A stretch of DNA of 42,589 nucleotides from Smittium culicis (GCA_001970855.1 LSSN01001064.1:1-42589), one strand, 5' to 3'; counted from the first letter of the stretch, positions 1 to 12,630 are shown. A program made the numbers and translations. Notes: generated from the letters alone by a model not told the origin.

Positions 1-1056
1 AAAAAAAAAAAAAAAAAAATAATGGTTAATGAATCAAGATTTGTGTTCATTCGCAGCCTACTATGGACTCCTTAAATTTTTAATTCATACTATTATTGGG
101 TTCAATACGTTTGCTTATTATCTTAAGTTCTTTGGTATTATTGTTGAGAATTGTAAAGAGTTGATCGATACAGCATAAAGCTGATTTACAATCAAATAAG
201 GAAGTGATATTTTTTATGAGCTAAATCAATTATAAATTATTTGACATAAAGCCTTATTGATAATTATGGTATTGTAAGTTTTGATGGCAAAATCATCCTA
301 CTCATCATAATAAATATACATTCAAGCATATATGAATTTATTTTATATAAAAGTAATATGATGATTGCTTTTCTAATACCCATAAGAGCGCGGAATCATA
401 ATATATTATAAAATAACAAATTAAATAAAAACGAGAATTTTATTTTACATAGAAATATGCTACTATGTTATAAGTTGTGATATATTCAGTTACTTTCCCT
501 TTTCAGGGAAGGCTGGCATTTTTTGAACTACAAAATTTATCCAATCAAATGACAAACTGAAAAGTCAATATGGGTGATTCTTTTGAAGGATTCATTTTAT
601 GGTGCAAATTGTTACAGTTTATAAATTTGAATCAAAAAAGTGTAGACAATGAGTTAATTCGTTTTTTTAGCAAATAATAACTCTTAATTGAAATAAGTAA
701 ATCGATAGGCTGAAACTTCTTTTTCATTCTGCCAATAATATTTTAAAAAACTGAATACTCAAGCCAATAAAGTTATACTGCAACTAAGCCCTATCTTTTA
801 TCAGAATCTAAAACATGAAAAAACTTTGGAATAAGAAAGTATTTTGTTGCTGACATTAATTTATTTTGTCAACCATTATTACAAGTTTATTACAATTGGC
901 TGCTGTGAAAAGGCATTTAAAATTTTCTATTTACAAGTATAAATTTGAAATTTTAATTCGCTAAAACATAGAAATGATTATATCTGTTAGCCATTAATTC
1001 TTTATGTGATTTAATAGACTGTAGCACTTTAATATACTATAAATTGACTCATACAC

Positions 1057-1074
1057 AAAGAATCTCCCATATGG
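1057..1074 (+). repeat. 18-bp dispersed exact repeat, copy A
   Basis: The word AAAGAATCTCCCATATGG occurs here and again, exactly, at 38,710-38,727 in the same orientation. It contains a GC-richer core that is unlikely to recur by chance in this AT-rich window. The flanks are only vaguely similar, so this looks like the conserved part of an old dispersed repeat. Its nature is unknown. Confidence 0.5.
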
Positions 1075-1889
1075 GCCATTCTTAGCAGGATAGGAATTTT
1101 TTTTCTTGGAAATTCTATTTGCTTTTAACAATCGGACAAAGCTATTGGTAGATCAGGTATTTCATTCGCTGATTTTTTCTACTCAAATCTAGTATAAAAG
1201 AAAATCTTATGAGTAGTAAATTTTTTTTTAGGAAAACTAGCAATCCTCGAATTAATCTCTCTTATATATGTTGAGGTGTTTCACGGTATAAGTAAGTCTT
1301 CTGAATCAATGTTATGCGTTCACAAGAAGATCTGGATTTTCCCTCTGGGATTCCCGCAACAGCTTGACTTTTCTTGCTAGTTCTAAAATAAATAATGAGT
1401 TTGTAAGTCATTAAGTTAATAAATTTGTTTATATTTTTGATTTTTTTTTATGACTTTTATATTTTATTTATTTTATTTTAGCAGCTAAAAAAAGTTGTGT
1501 AAAAGTATTTTTACTATAAAAAAAAAGTTTATATCAAAGAAACAATCTCGCATCGTAATTTTTTTTAAAGCTTATTTAATCTGATTAATGTTTATCAAAC
1601 ATCACGATTAGGGTAATAAAATTTTTTAATGAGCTTCAATTTTATTTGGTGCCGTTTCTTGAAGTTCGGATACACCGGCCTTTTTACACAAGAATTCTTT
1701 TTTGCCTTTCATGTTTCAAATAATCTTCATTTTTAAATCATCTTAGTAAAATTAATTGTATTTTTAATATTCGTTAAATTTGAGGTCTTTTTAAGCTTGC
1801 AGGCTTTTAAAAATTTAATTAAAAAATTTAACCCGAATAAAATAAATTTTATTTTCTACTATAATTCTACATTTTGACTTACTAAAAGT

Positions 1890-1909
1890 TCTGAAGGATC
1901 GCCTTCAGA
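1890..1909. repeat. Perfect 8-bp hairpin
   Basis: TCTGAAGG and CCTTCAGA are perfect reverse complements separated by a four-base loop (ATCG). The stem is GC-richer than its surroundings. No flanking gene explains it, and it could be a transposon remnant or chance. Confidence 0.5.
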
Positions 1910-4900
1910 TGAAACTAAAACGAGTACTTATTTGTGAATTTTGGCGCTCTTAATAAAGCAAAAAGATAATTATAAAGTGCAGTTTGACCTTATTTTAAAT
2001 TAATTAAATTAAAACTGATGGATTTTCAATTAATATATTGATAATATTAGATATATACTTATAAAATTTAAACTGCTAAGAAAAAGTGTGCAGATAATCA
2101 ATAAATTAAATGCAAGTTATTTATACTTTAACTTGTTGATATAAATAAATGATTGATCGACTATTAGATTCAAAAAATCTGAATTTAATAAGAAAATAAA
2201 ACTATAAACAGTCATAATATTTTGAAAATTAGAGAAAAAGTACCAGATATTAATAAAGGAATTTATCAAAAATTTTGTATCTAGAAAAACATTAATAGTT
2301 TTACAAGAATATTAAAACTCATTAATAAAACAAATAAATTACTAAAAAATATAACAAAAACTCAATAAGTCTTGAGTTAATCCTAAATTTTTTTATCTAT
2401 CCCCCAAAAAAACCAATTTATAAATTTATTAATTTATAACCAAAGAAAGGTATAAAAAATTTATATATTTATTATTACTATATATAGCGATAAAAAAGAG
2501 TTATCTGATCTATTAAATTATTCGAGGAGACTGATGGCTCCAAGGAGTTATATTTTTAGGCAAAAAGTCGTATCTGGAACAGGAGACCCAACCAAATTTA
2601 TATATTCATATTAGCAAGAAAATTTTTATAAGAAAAAATAAAAATGCTTGATAGACTTGAAATATTTGTTTTTTTATATATTGATTCACCGAGAATAAAT
2701 AAAAATCATGTGATTTAACTGTAACAGTAGGCCTCACCAACTTAGAGCATCGCTGTTTGAATTTAGTCTTTATAATTTCTTTTTCTATATTTCTAGCTTT
2801 TTTTGTCTTTTATTTCTAGTTCAATAACTATTATTTGTATCATGGATTTTTTATATTTTGCTTTTTAAATATTTCAGATGAGTTAGAACTAGTATATTAT
2901 TTTATCGGTAATTTTGAATGCACATCTTATTAAACTTTATATCAATAAAATTTAGGTGAGAATAAATATTTTCTACTTCAAATTGACAATTTTCCCATAA
3001 AAATAGGCGGAACCTTTTCTTCATTCCCATTAAAGAGATATATTTATATTTGTAAATAATACGAAGAAAATTGATAATAAAGTAATTAGAACAAGATTTA
3101 TTATGTCTAATTCATATTACGTAACCATCAAATCCTCTTACAGATAGAATAAAATTATTTTACTCTGATAATAATTTCTTCTGCGGAATAATATTAATAT
3201 AGAAAGCTTGTCAAAAATAAATCGTTAAATAAAATTTTAAAGGAATTAATCTATCTATATTATAATCTTAATTACAGGCTTTTTATAGCTTGAGGATAAA
3301 AATTATTTCAATTAGTGAGAATTAAAAAGTATAAATCCTGTTAGGAATGTTGAAGTTACTAATTCGGGAATACTATTCTTATAATACCTCGACTCTTTAT
3401 ATTCAAACGCTGTAATATCACAAATACTAAAAAAAATTATGCTAAAGGTAATGATTATTCAAAAATGAAGTCACTCGTATATGCTTCAAAAATTTAAGTT
3501 TTCAGATTAACAAATATAAATGTTAATAATCGTTTTTAGTAAAAACCAGGTGATACAGATATGTCTTGCCTTGAATTTTAATTATAATGAAGAATCTTAA
3601 ATCAGAAAATCCTATAATTTTATTTTAATAGAGCTTCTCATATAGTGAAGAAAATTATTGAGTATTTATGATATTTTATCTTAATAAAATAATTGATATT
3701 AATTGAAATTTGGTAGATCTATCCGTAGTAAATATCATTTATGTAAAAATATAAAAAAATTATCAGCAGAATTTCAAAGGAGCGAATAAAAAATTTTAAG
3801 CTATAAATAGAAAAATAGTTCCCAAAAATTACTACTATTAATTGCACTTTAGAACAAATAAAATACCATATAAAAAAGATATATTATCCTAGCATTAAAA
3901 ACGCTATTAACATTCTATTAGTTAGAAATATTTCATTATTAAGTCACATAATTAAACAGGGTAAAATTTAGATGAGTTTTATACATATAATTAACTATAT
4001 AAGGATAAAAGCAAAAAAAATTTAAATGTATCATGATTTTCTAGATATAATTTTTTTGAATTTTTTAAATATTATGTTATTTAATATTATTCTCAATTAA
4101 ATAATTCTAAATTTTGGTAGTACCACATAGGCTATTAAAAATTTTTACCAAGTAAAAACTTTTAATAAGGACAAAAAAAGAAATGGGACATATAGCACAT
4201 AACATCAAAAATTCTGCGCCCTATATTAAATTTCCACCTGAGAAATCAAATAAAATTAAATTAATGGTTTTTTCAAACAGTTTTATCAGAAATTATGGCG
4301 ATTTGATATTAAATACAAGAAATTCGGTAAAGTTAGATATTTTTTCCAGCTATAGCAACAAAGATATATTGACTTGACTTTTTGCACTCTAAGATTTGAA
4401 AATGGTTATCAAAGTTTAAGAAGATAAATATCTAGTTTCTACTGAGGCTATTAATCTAATTATTGGGGGAATTAACATGATTCGAGTCGTGAGAAAGCTC
4501 TAGGAGCAACTTTTAAGAAAACTAGATTGGTTTTGAAAATAGAATAAAGAAACGATATTTTAGTGAATAAAGAATAGGGTTCATTGAGTACAAACACATG
4601 ACCTAATTCAAGTGGGTTATTTTTGGAACTGTTCCGAAAATATCCTAAACTTGAGAACTTTTATTGAAATTATGATTATTTTTGACACCCAAATACCTAT
4701 GTATAAGGTTTTAATCTGCCATAGATATTCGGATGTTAGTTGATATTTGATGTGCATAAAAGGCAGTTTTTTCTGAAAAAATAATTCTATTGACCCCACA
4801 AAAAGCTACCCTTTATTTCTATGAAACTAATAAGGAATTATTTTCCATCTTAGGGTAAAAAAGCTTAAAAAAAACTATTTAAGGAGTTTTGGTAGTTAAA

Positions 4901-6789
4901 AAAGAGGTTTAAAGCCTAAATTAAAAGGCTTTTTGCCTTAATGTATTTAATATTATTAATAAACTACTTCATTTGTTTTCAGTTAAGGGTTTGAAGCAAG
5001 CAAAGTTTTAATTATAATAACTTTAGAATTTTATGGTGAAAAAGAAAAATTACTATTTTTCTAGCTTTTACTTTTGTTTTGTTTTGTTATGCCTAGCGTT
5101 TAAAGATTCAATAAAAATAAAATGCATTTTGTAATGCTAACAAAATATTTTAATAGGTAAAAGCTTCAAAAAATAAAAATATAGTTAATATGAACTTTGT
5201 GCGCAGTACTTTTTAATCCAAAGAATTTTTATTCAGAACTTGAAAATTATTTAAAATTCTGGGATATATAACTTATAAAAAAATGCTTTTTAATACTTTT
5301 AGTAGATCCTGCCTTAAATTATTTTTTTATTTTTCTTTAAATACCATAACCTTGATATAATAATGTTTTTTCTTTGTTAGCTTATAAATATGCGAAATTA
5401 AAAAAAACTGTTTGATTCTATTATTCTTTTAATCAGCCCATTAGAAGAAATAATCTTACTTGATAAATTATCTTTGTGATATTATGTTCTTTGTAAAATA
5501 AAATTTAGTTGTAATAAAAATAGGCTTTTTCTTTCTCGCTAGTTTGATTTCTCTATAAAGAATTATAATTCGGTCCACATATTTGTATTTAGGGTGATTA
5601 GAATTTGATCCAAATAGAAGTATTTAAGAGAATTAAAATTTTCTTAGCACCAAGCTATTTTCACACTACTGCAAATGTTCCAAACTCTTTAAATCAAGAT
5701 ATAATGATTTCAGATATGATTTCATTTAGTTCATTCCTAAAAAATATAACAATAACAGTAATTTCAAGTATGAAAATAATTCCAATGACGTTGACATTGA
5801 TTATTTAGATTTAAAATTTAATATCAATTATGAAACAAAAGCGGAATGTCTCAAAATAGTGTCACGTTTTTATTTCATGAAAAGAGTCCACTTGAAAAAT
5901 GGGTGCAATAAAAAATTGGTATATAAGAGCGAAATAAATTAATAGATAAAATTATAATCCATAAAAGAAAAATCTCTTAAAATAAAAATATTTGCTCAAA
6001 TTCTAACTATTTTTCTAAAGGACTACATGGACCTGATGAGAGTTGTGAAGAATTAAAACAAAAGTAAAATTTTGCAAATAAGAAATATTTTACTATATGA
6101 TACCAAAAGATATAGTTAGAAAATGAAAAAATCTTTCTATCATAATTTTGATCACGAATGAAAATATAAAAGTAAATTTATATAGTAAATAACCTACCGA
6201 ATATACAACATATGAATCGGTAGATAAATTAAAAATGTAAAAAATATATAATATAGCTTTAATAAAAACTAACGGCTCAAAATCAACAACATAAATTAAA
6301 GCATATATACGCCAAATCATAGAAGCAAAAAAAAAATATCAGACCTAATAATTGGTATTTTGAAACTCTCAATAACATTAGGTATAAATTATTTATCAGC
6401 AATTGAACATGTATAGATTTTAGTATAAAATTATTACTGTTTTGGAGTAGCGAAATTTTTATTGGTAAAGATAAAAATGAATTGATTATTCAAATATATA
6501 ATATAAAAAAAATGAATTAATAAAAATGTCCTATTTTTTATAGAGTTAATAATCTAATAAAATCAATAAATAGGAGACGATGAAATATTCCATTGGTAAT
6601 TTACAGCTTCTATATTATGATATATTTGTTAATTAAATAAAATATCTACATCTACTAAGTGGAGAACATGTTTTAATAAAAAAAAATACAATAATACCAC
6701 AAGCAGAAATGTATACAGAATTTAGTCTATAGAACTCTAGAAACTTAGAGAAGTCATAATATAACCCACCAAAAAACATCAGATTAGAC

Positions 6790-7245
6790 CAAATAAACCC
6801 CAATGTATCTCATTAATATCGATTCTTAGAAAATTTGATGTTACTAAAAGATTGTGTATTTATTTTAGGGTGTTTAATAATATAACCGAAAAAAAAAACA
6901 CTGGAAACCTACCAAAAGTACAAGCTTTTTTTGGAAATTTTTGGTGATGCAGTTATTTATTCCAAATTGGTCATGAAATCTGGAAATCACAGGCTAAGAA
7001 TAAATATCGAGGGCAAGGTTAAAATTTTTTTAATACGCAATATAATAAATTTGAATTTAGGGTATTTTAATTTGGATTTAAGAATGCGCCGGAAATATTC
7101 CAATCTAACATAAATGAAAATTTAAATATTATTTGGGAAATATTATTCAAAGATCACTATGATATTTAAATTTTTTATAATTCAAAGAAAGAACATCTAA
7201 AAAGTCTAAAAATGGTACTCAATATAAATAAAATCTAAAAATAAA
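6790..7245 (+). pseudogene. Reverse transcriptase fragment (gypsy)
   Basis: This is the fingers and palm of a Ty3/gypsy reverse transcriptase, broken by at least two frameshifts. One frame gives the K-D-G/R-L-C-V-D-Y-R-type block and LPKVQ. The next gives YSKLVMKSGNHRLRI, where the first catalytic aspartate (KLD.KSG in the family) reads valine at 6,970-6,972. The following frame gives NKFEFRVF, a stop, then FGFKNAPEIFQ. The YxDD box region at about 7,152-7,163 has decayed to D-H-Y-D and is followed by KKEHLKSLKMVL, the usual helix after the box. Loss of catalytic residues and in-frame stops make it non-functional. Confidence 0.88.
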
Positions 7246-7278
7246 AAGTAATAAATCCGGTTTATTGATAAGGAGCTG

Positions 7279-7779
7279 AAATTTCTCGGTAATGTAGTCT
7301 AAACACGTGTAATGATTCTAGATCCTGAAGAAATATAAATAATGAACAGAATGAATCGGGCGAAAACCTTCCTTAGAAATTTGAGATACATGGTCTAACC
7401 TCGTATTTTAGGAAATTTATACAAAATATAGATAAAATACCAGGCTCAATGACCACTTTATTAAGGAAAATAGTGTCAAAAAATACGCTTATTGTATTTA
7501 TACCCAATAATAATGCCTATTTTTAGAAGCTAGATTACTTCTTGGTAATTTAAATAGTGATAAAACTTGCGTATTTTAATAAACTTTCTGATGTAGAGAC
7601 TGATAGACTATATTATGCCACAGGAACTGTGCTTACAAAAAAAATTGGAATAAAAAATAAAATAAACTCCATCTACTATCTACTATCCATATAATAAATT
7701 GAGCCACGCAGAAATGAATTAACTAACATATAATAGATATTTAATAGCAATTAAAATAGGGATTTATGGCTTCAGGAAC
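7279..7779 (+). pseudogene. RT connection and RNase H fragment (gypsy)
   Basis: The block begins with the KFLG motif and DPEEI. After a frameshift comes LTSYFRKFIQNIDKI followed by TTLLRK, the typical 'LGL..YYR.FI..F..IA.PLT.LLKK' connection of gypsy elements. RNase H follows at 7,560-7,691 with a decayed ETDAS motif reading ETDRL, then YYATGTVLT, and after a +1 shift NKLSHAEMN, a stop, and LTYNRYLIAIKIGIYGFRN, which matches the 'KLS.AE.NY.TYDKELLAI....R.' region. The third position of the aspartate motif is intact, but the reading frame is not. Confidence 0.88.
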
Positions 7780-8170
7780 TAAAAAAATATGCTATTAATA
7801 ATACCTATAGGGTATTTAGGTGATCGCTACAAATATAATTCATAAAAAAATGACTTTCGAAAAGCTTGGATTTATATTTAGATGATACTTCAGAATATAA
7901 AATAGATATAATGATAAAAAAGGAAATACAAATGCAGTATCTAATGCTATATTATAAACTGAACAAAATCCCATAATAGAAGTTATTGAATCTAAAAAAT
8001 TATTTATTTTTAAATTAAATCGAATATATTTCGAGAAATAAAAGATAATAAAAGAATTTTGATTGGTAGAAATGTAAGAATTTTTTATTATGGTAAAAAT
8101 GCAGAAATTATATACAGAATAGTATCAATTGAAGCTTTATTACCATTATATAAGGCAAAAGTAGAAAAAT

Positions 8171-9115
8171 ACTTGGTCTATTAATTTCACAAGGAATTCG
8201 GATATTAGGTGTTGATAAAATGTTAATACTATTTTAAATCTATATTGGTGCCCAAAAATAATGAATTTCATAACTGAAGTTCTGGAAAGCTGTTATAAAT
8301 TCCATATAACCTTATATTCTTGATTAAGGTAAAGTCAATTACCTGATCTATAAAAAATATCAAAACTCTATCAGAATTTTACGACGAATTCATGATGAAA
8401 AATTTTTTAAAAAAAAAACATTTAATCAGTAAATACGGGTGTGAATAGATTATATAAGCAATTTTTCGATAGAAAAGGCAATAAAATCGATACTTCTGAA
8501 ACTGTGATAAAGATTAAGAATAAAGAAATAATTTTGAACTTTGATCTACCTCGTGAAATTAAATCTGATAGAGACTCTGCATTAATAAAAAAATTCATGC
8601 TTTATAAAAACATAAAGTGCCTAAAAAAAAGAACAGAATTCCGCTAAAAAAAAATGGAAAAACTTAAATTTTAAACGGAAAATATTCTAAAATAATAGAC
8701 TGATAAATAAATTAAATTATCAATATATGTGGAGATTACTTGTATCAAGCTCTTTTTTGAGTGGAATCAAAGCTCAAAGCAGTGAAGACTACTCGCATTA
8801 CATTTTAACTTACGGGATAAAGTCAAAAATGATGACCAAAATCGCTATTAAAAACATAAGTTCAATTTCAAATTTGGATTTTATATAAATTAATGGAGAA
8901 ATAAGAAAAATTATAGTTGAATCTTTAAATGAGTTTCACAAAATATCGAAAGAAATAATAGAAGTTTCAGTTATAAGAATCAAGGAATGAATAGAGAAAG
9001 ATATCTATGAATAAATTTTATAGTAGGTGACTTATTCAAAATGAATGCGATTCAGAGTGAAATTAAGTCGATACAGGATGATTTGGTTCAAATTTAATCG
9101 CAGAGTAATTAGATA
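8171..9115 (+). pseudogene. Integrase fragment (gypsy): zinc finger, core, C-terminal module
   Basis: At 8,190-8,305 a decayed H2C2 zinc finger is readable: LGVDKML, then YWCPKIMNFITEVLESCYKFH. The only open stretch of the element, 8,441-8,647, carries DLPREIKSDRDSALIKKF, the region around the second catalytic aspartate of the D,D35E core. The distance from the zinc finger to this aspartate (about 86 codons) is shorter than usual, and the first catalytic aspartate is not recognisable, so an internal deletion is likely. Further on, ISKEIIE...RIKE (8,950-8,990) and VGDLFKMN (9,024-9,047) resemble the linker and GPF/Y-type module. It ends without a clear stop. Confidence 0.82.
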
Positions 9116-9597
9116 AATTAAAGATATAAGAAAAATTGAATTAAAAAATTCTAATTTTTTTTTTTTATAAGCAGACAGTTTTTTAATACTATATTAATAA
9201 TTTGTGATACAATTGAAAATTAAATCGTATAAGGAAACTAATTTAATAATATTAAACTTAAGATAGAAGATATTAAAAAGAATTAAATAAAATATTATCA
9301 ATTTCATGGGACTTTATTTCCTTATTAATTATTTTCTTAAAATATTATATAAATATTACCATTTTCAAATATATTATATTACAATAATAAAAAAGGAATC
9401 AACCAAACTATGGGGTCTTTTATCTCGCCGATAGATGGAAATATTTATCTCTAATTCCTATTTTTTATATTATTTATTTTTCAGATTTATTTCTTTATAA
9501 AAAATTTTGAGCCAATTAGCTAACAAGAATTATTAAAAAATATTATAGATAATTCTGAAATCGGTATTTTACTTGCACTCTTTTAATTTTATGACAT

Positions 9598-9627
9598 AAA
9601 TTTCAATGCAATCTAACATTGAAATTT
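9598..9627. repeat. Perfect 11-bp hairpin
   Basis: AAATTTCAATG and CATTGAAATTT are perfect reverse complements with an eight-base loop (CAATCTAA). It lies about 0.5 kb downstream of the retroelement integrase remnant. A role as a terminator of an RNA polymerase or as a transposon arm is possible but not supported by anything else nearby. Confidence 0.55.
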
Positions 9628-10463
9628 GGTTTTATTTTAATTCTAAAGCTGTTTTATTTTTATTTTTATTTTTGATAGTATATCCATATCCCTTTAATTT
9701 TTATCAGAATAAATTTTAATTAAAATTATACCTTATTTTCTTTTATTTTGTGAAAATAAAAAAATTATACTATTTTAACTTGAATAATATTCTTTTCACA
9801 GTCACAAATATTAATTTGGATAAGTATTTATTTATTTTAAAACTATATATCAAATATTATTCAATTTTAATACCTCATAAATAAATAGTGTTGGCACTTT
9901 AGAGTTAAAATAAGCACTAGATTTATTTTTAGAAATTAATAAATTAATAAATAATATTTTTTATAGTTATATTTATACCAAATACGCATAGAAATGGTGC
10001 TATAGATAAATAAATGATTTAAATCTAATTAATTTAACCCAGAGAAAAAATCTCTAAATCATAGGTGTGCCTATATAGCAGTTTATAATTTTTTTTGTAA
10101 AACTCAGTCGTTATTTATATTCATCTTTGATAATTTTTGAGCGATGAATTTCTATAAATAAAAGTTAATATATAAAAAAATCATTAGCTTACAAATATAA
10201 CTATTTGAATTATATAAGAATTATTAATATTATAATTTAAAAATATAAATTTTTATTATAAAAAATTATTATCAATTTCCATAACATTAGTAAATCAAAA
10301 ATTGTAAAAAAATAATAAAAGAATAGTTAAAGCAGTAATAATCTTGGAGCTTGAGTTGTGCACTTCATTACTACTTTTTTTTTTTTTTTTTTTTTGGAAA
10401 ATTCCAATTTTTTAAATATTTAATTTAAATTATTTGATTTAATTTGTTATTTTTAGGTTAATA

Positions 10464-10547
10464 GTAAGCGTGACATTAATAATGTACCACATGCATTGGT
10501 CTTATTACAATCCTGAATTAATCTGTTTAGTAATATACCACGCTTAC
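10464..10547. repeat. 9-bp GC-containing inverted repeat, 66-bp spacer
   Basis: GTAAGCGTG at 10,464-10,472 is perfectly complementary to CACGCTTAC at 10,539-10,547. The arms are GC-rich for this region, and partial complementarity continues inside. This could be the footprint of a very short inverted-repeat element, or a foldable transcript. It does not look like a tRNA, because no B-box or acceptor stem was found. Confidence 0.4.
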
Positions 10548-12554
10548 AGATAAAAATTTTTTGAGAGCGATAGTATTAAGAGTTTGAATAAATAGTTTCA
10601 AATTTTCCAATTCAGTAACATAATTCCATATTACAGGGTTTTTTGAGGTTAAAATAGTAAATTTTATGATATTATAATAGATCATAAATTAAGGTTTTAT
10701 TCTGTATATTATTTATTAAATACTCAGTTAATAATTTTATAAGGGTTATTGTTAAGCGGAGAATAAGATAATAGTGAAAGCAAATCAAAAGGATAAAAAT
10801 CAGCTAATTAAATTCAAAGATAAACTCTTCTCCTTTTTGTAAAGTAAAATTGGGAGGTATTTAAATACCTAAATAGCCCTAGTTTTGAGTATAAATAAAG
10901 TTAAAATAGTGATAAAAAAAAATTAAAGGGCCTTTTTTTTGCTCTTTTGAAACTTTTGGGGCAAAATGTTGTGAAAAATAAAATGATTACTAATTATTAA
11001 GCAAGTAAAACTAAATAATTTAGCTTAAAACAGATGCGCTATGTGAAAAAATTTATAATTTGTAATTTTATATATTGAGAAATTATGATACAAAAACGAT
11101 AGATCTTAATCAAGGAAATATTCTTTTAGCTAAAGTAAATAATAAACAATATTACCTAAAAAGATATTAGCTATATTTTTCTAATCAATAATAGTTTTAT
11201 TTAACCTGAATTTTTTAAGAAAATTGATTAATTTGATATTGTTATAAATTAATTTTTTTTACTTTAATTATTAATTTTCAATATTAAAATTAGTTTGATG
11301 GTTAGTTAATGAAAGCTAAAATATCTTGTATTAAGTATGTTTAATTATAGATATTTATCAATTAAATTTGATTTATAAATGGAATTAAGGAAATTAAAAG
11401 CGAATTAGCAGAAATACTGGCCAAATTAATAAAAAAAAGTATAAGACAATAGCAACAAATATTTGTGAAATAAACGTGGAAAAATTAAGGAATAGAAAGA
11501 TATTTTGTAAAAATTTTTGTTCAGATATTCTCAAAAAATAAAAATTGTGCGTTTTTTTTATACCATAATAGATGTTTATAAAAATACCTGTTCAAAATGA
11601 GTTTCATGAAAAACAAAAATCATAAAATGTGAAATAAAGTTTTAAGAATTATAATAAATATAGAAAATAATTTCATGAATTAAATTAGTAGGGATATTTT
11701 TTTATCGATTTATTCTAGCCGTCATATTTGTGAGATAATATAAGTGACGCCTTTTGATATAAAAACGAATGAAAATTCTACTTATATGGAGAAATAATGC
11801 GCCGAGCTCCTAAATAAGAAGAGTATTGTTAATAATAAATTATACTATAATTCAATTATTCAACCAAATTTATAATAATTTATCTCCATTTTTTAATTTT
11901 CACTCGCAAGAGATACAATATAGAATAAGGATTAATAATTTCAACAAAAAATTTTAACTGCGTTAATTTTGTTTTTAAATTATATATTTCAGGAGTTACA
12001 GAATACTTGATCACTTCTTATTGGTTATATTTTCTTTTTTATATTTTCTAATTTTAAACGTGTATAAGATATTTTTATTTCTATTTTTAAACTTGGATTT
12101 AAATCAATTTTGAAAAGATTAACGATTAAAAATGAGGAAATAAGTTTCTTACTAAATAGCCATAACGGAATTTATTATTTGAGTATAATAATTTATTTGA
12201 GTATATCAATAATTTCATTTTATACTAATAAATACCTTCAATAGCGTGTTTTATAAACAGTTTTTATAAATTTGGTAATTATGGTTTTTTTTTATTATAA
12301 TTATGATATAGTGTGAATAAATATTTTAGCTACTTCTAAATTATTATAAAAATTTAAAATAAAAAAAGATAATAGAGGTTATAAAATACTAGAATTTAAT
12401 TTTCTGAATTTTAGAGCATACATCTATTATTTAGTATATATTTACTAGAATGTATTATATGTTTATTTTATAATTATTAGATCATTTAAAATTCAATGGA
12501 CAATTAACCTTTGAATTTTAGTCTAATTTAATACTTTATTCCCAACGCTTACAA

Positions 12555-12630
12555 CCTGATATTTATTAATTCAGGGTATGATTGATATACAGCCTGCTAT
12601 TTATTAATTCAGGGAATGATCGGTATACAA
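12555..12630 (+). repeat. 38-bp tandem duplication
   Basis: Two head-to-tail units, 12,555-12,592 and 12,593-12,630, both start with CCTG and contain TATTTATTAATTCAGGG and GATATACA or GGTATACA. They differ at only a few positions. Each unit carries CCTGA ... TCAGG or a close variant as a small inverted repeat around an AT core. Confidence 0.8.

Larger units (their letters stand above)
1..6789. other. AT-rich gene-free stretch with decayed sequence
   Basis: No credible gene is visible on either strand. The few open frames here are about 60-75 codons, lack family motifs and are what AT-rich noncoding DNA yields by chance. The stretch starts with a 19-base poly(A) run. Short islands of higher GC, for example around 1,320-1,380 and 1,645-1,690, may be remnants of old elements but match nothing I recognise. 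It also holds a perfect 8-bp hairpin at 1,890-1,909 and an 18-bp word at 1,057-1,074 that recurs near 38.7 kb. The gag and protease regions of the retroelement that begins near 6,790 would be expected in the last few kilobases, but I could not recognise them. Confidence 0.6.
6790..9115 (+). mobile_element. Degenerate Ty3/gypsy retrotransposon polymerase region
   Basis: Reading the plus strand across frameshifts and stops recovers the standard Ty3/gypsy pol order: reverse transcriptase, connection, RNase H, integrase zinc finger, integrase core and C-terminal integrase module. Landmarks are a KRLCIYFR-type block near 6,830, KSGNHRLRI near 6,975, NAPEIFQ at 7,083-7,103, KFLGNVV at 7,279, LTSYFRKFIQNIDKI at 7,395-7,439, NKLSHAEMN at 7,693, YWCPKIMNFITEVLESC near 8,243, DLPREIKSDRDS near 8,540 and VGDLFKMN near 9,024. 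RNase H followed by integrase is diagnostic for Ty3/gypsy and excludes Ty1/copia, where integrase comes first. Many stops and frameshifts show that the copy is dead. I could not find the long terminal repeats, gag or protease by eye, so the true element limits are unknown. Confidence 0.9.

Noticed and set aside
496..690. Possible third MITE copy (CCCTTTTCAGGG..., TTTTTTGAACTACAAAATTTATCCAA, TAGCAAATAATAA)
   Set aside because: Several blocks resemble the two MITEs in the right order, but the right end and target site cannot be found and the spacing drifts. It is too weak to annotate without an alignment.
4183..4377. 64-codon plus-strand open frame
   Set aside because: No homology, no codon pattern different from noise, and no splice or promoter context; expected by chance at this AT content.
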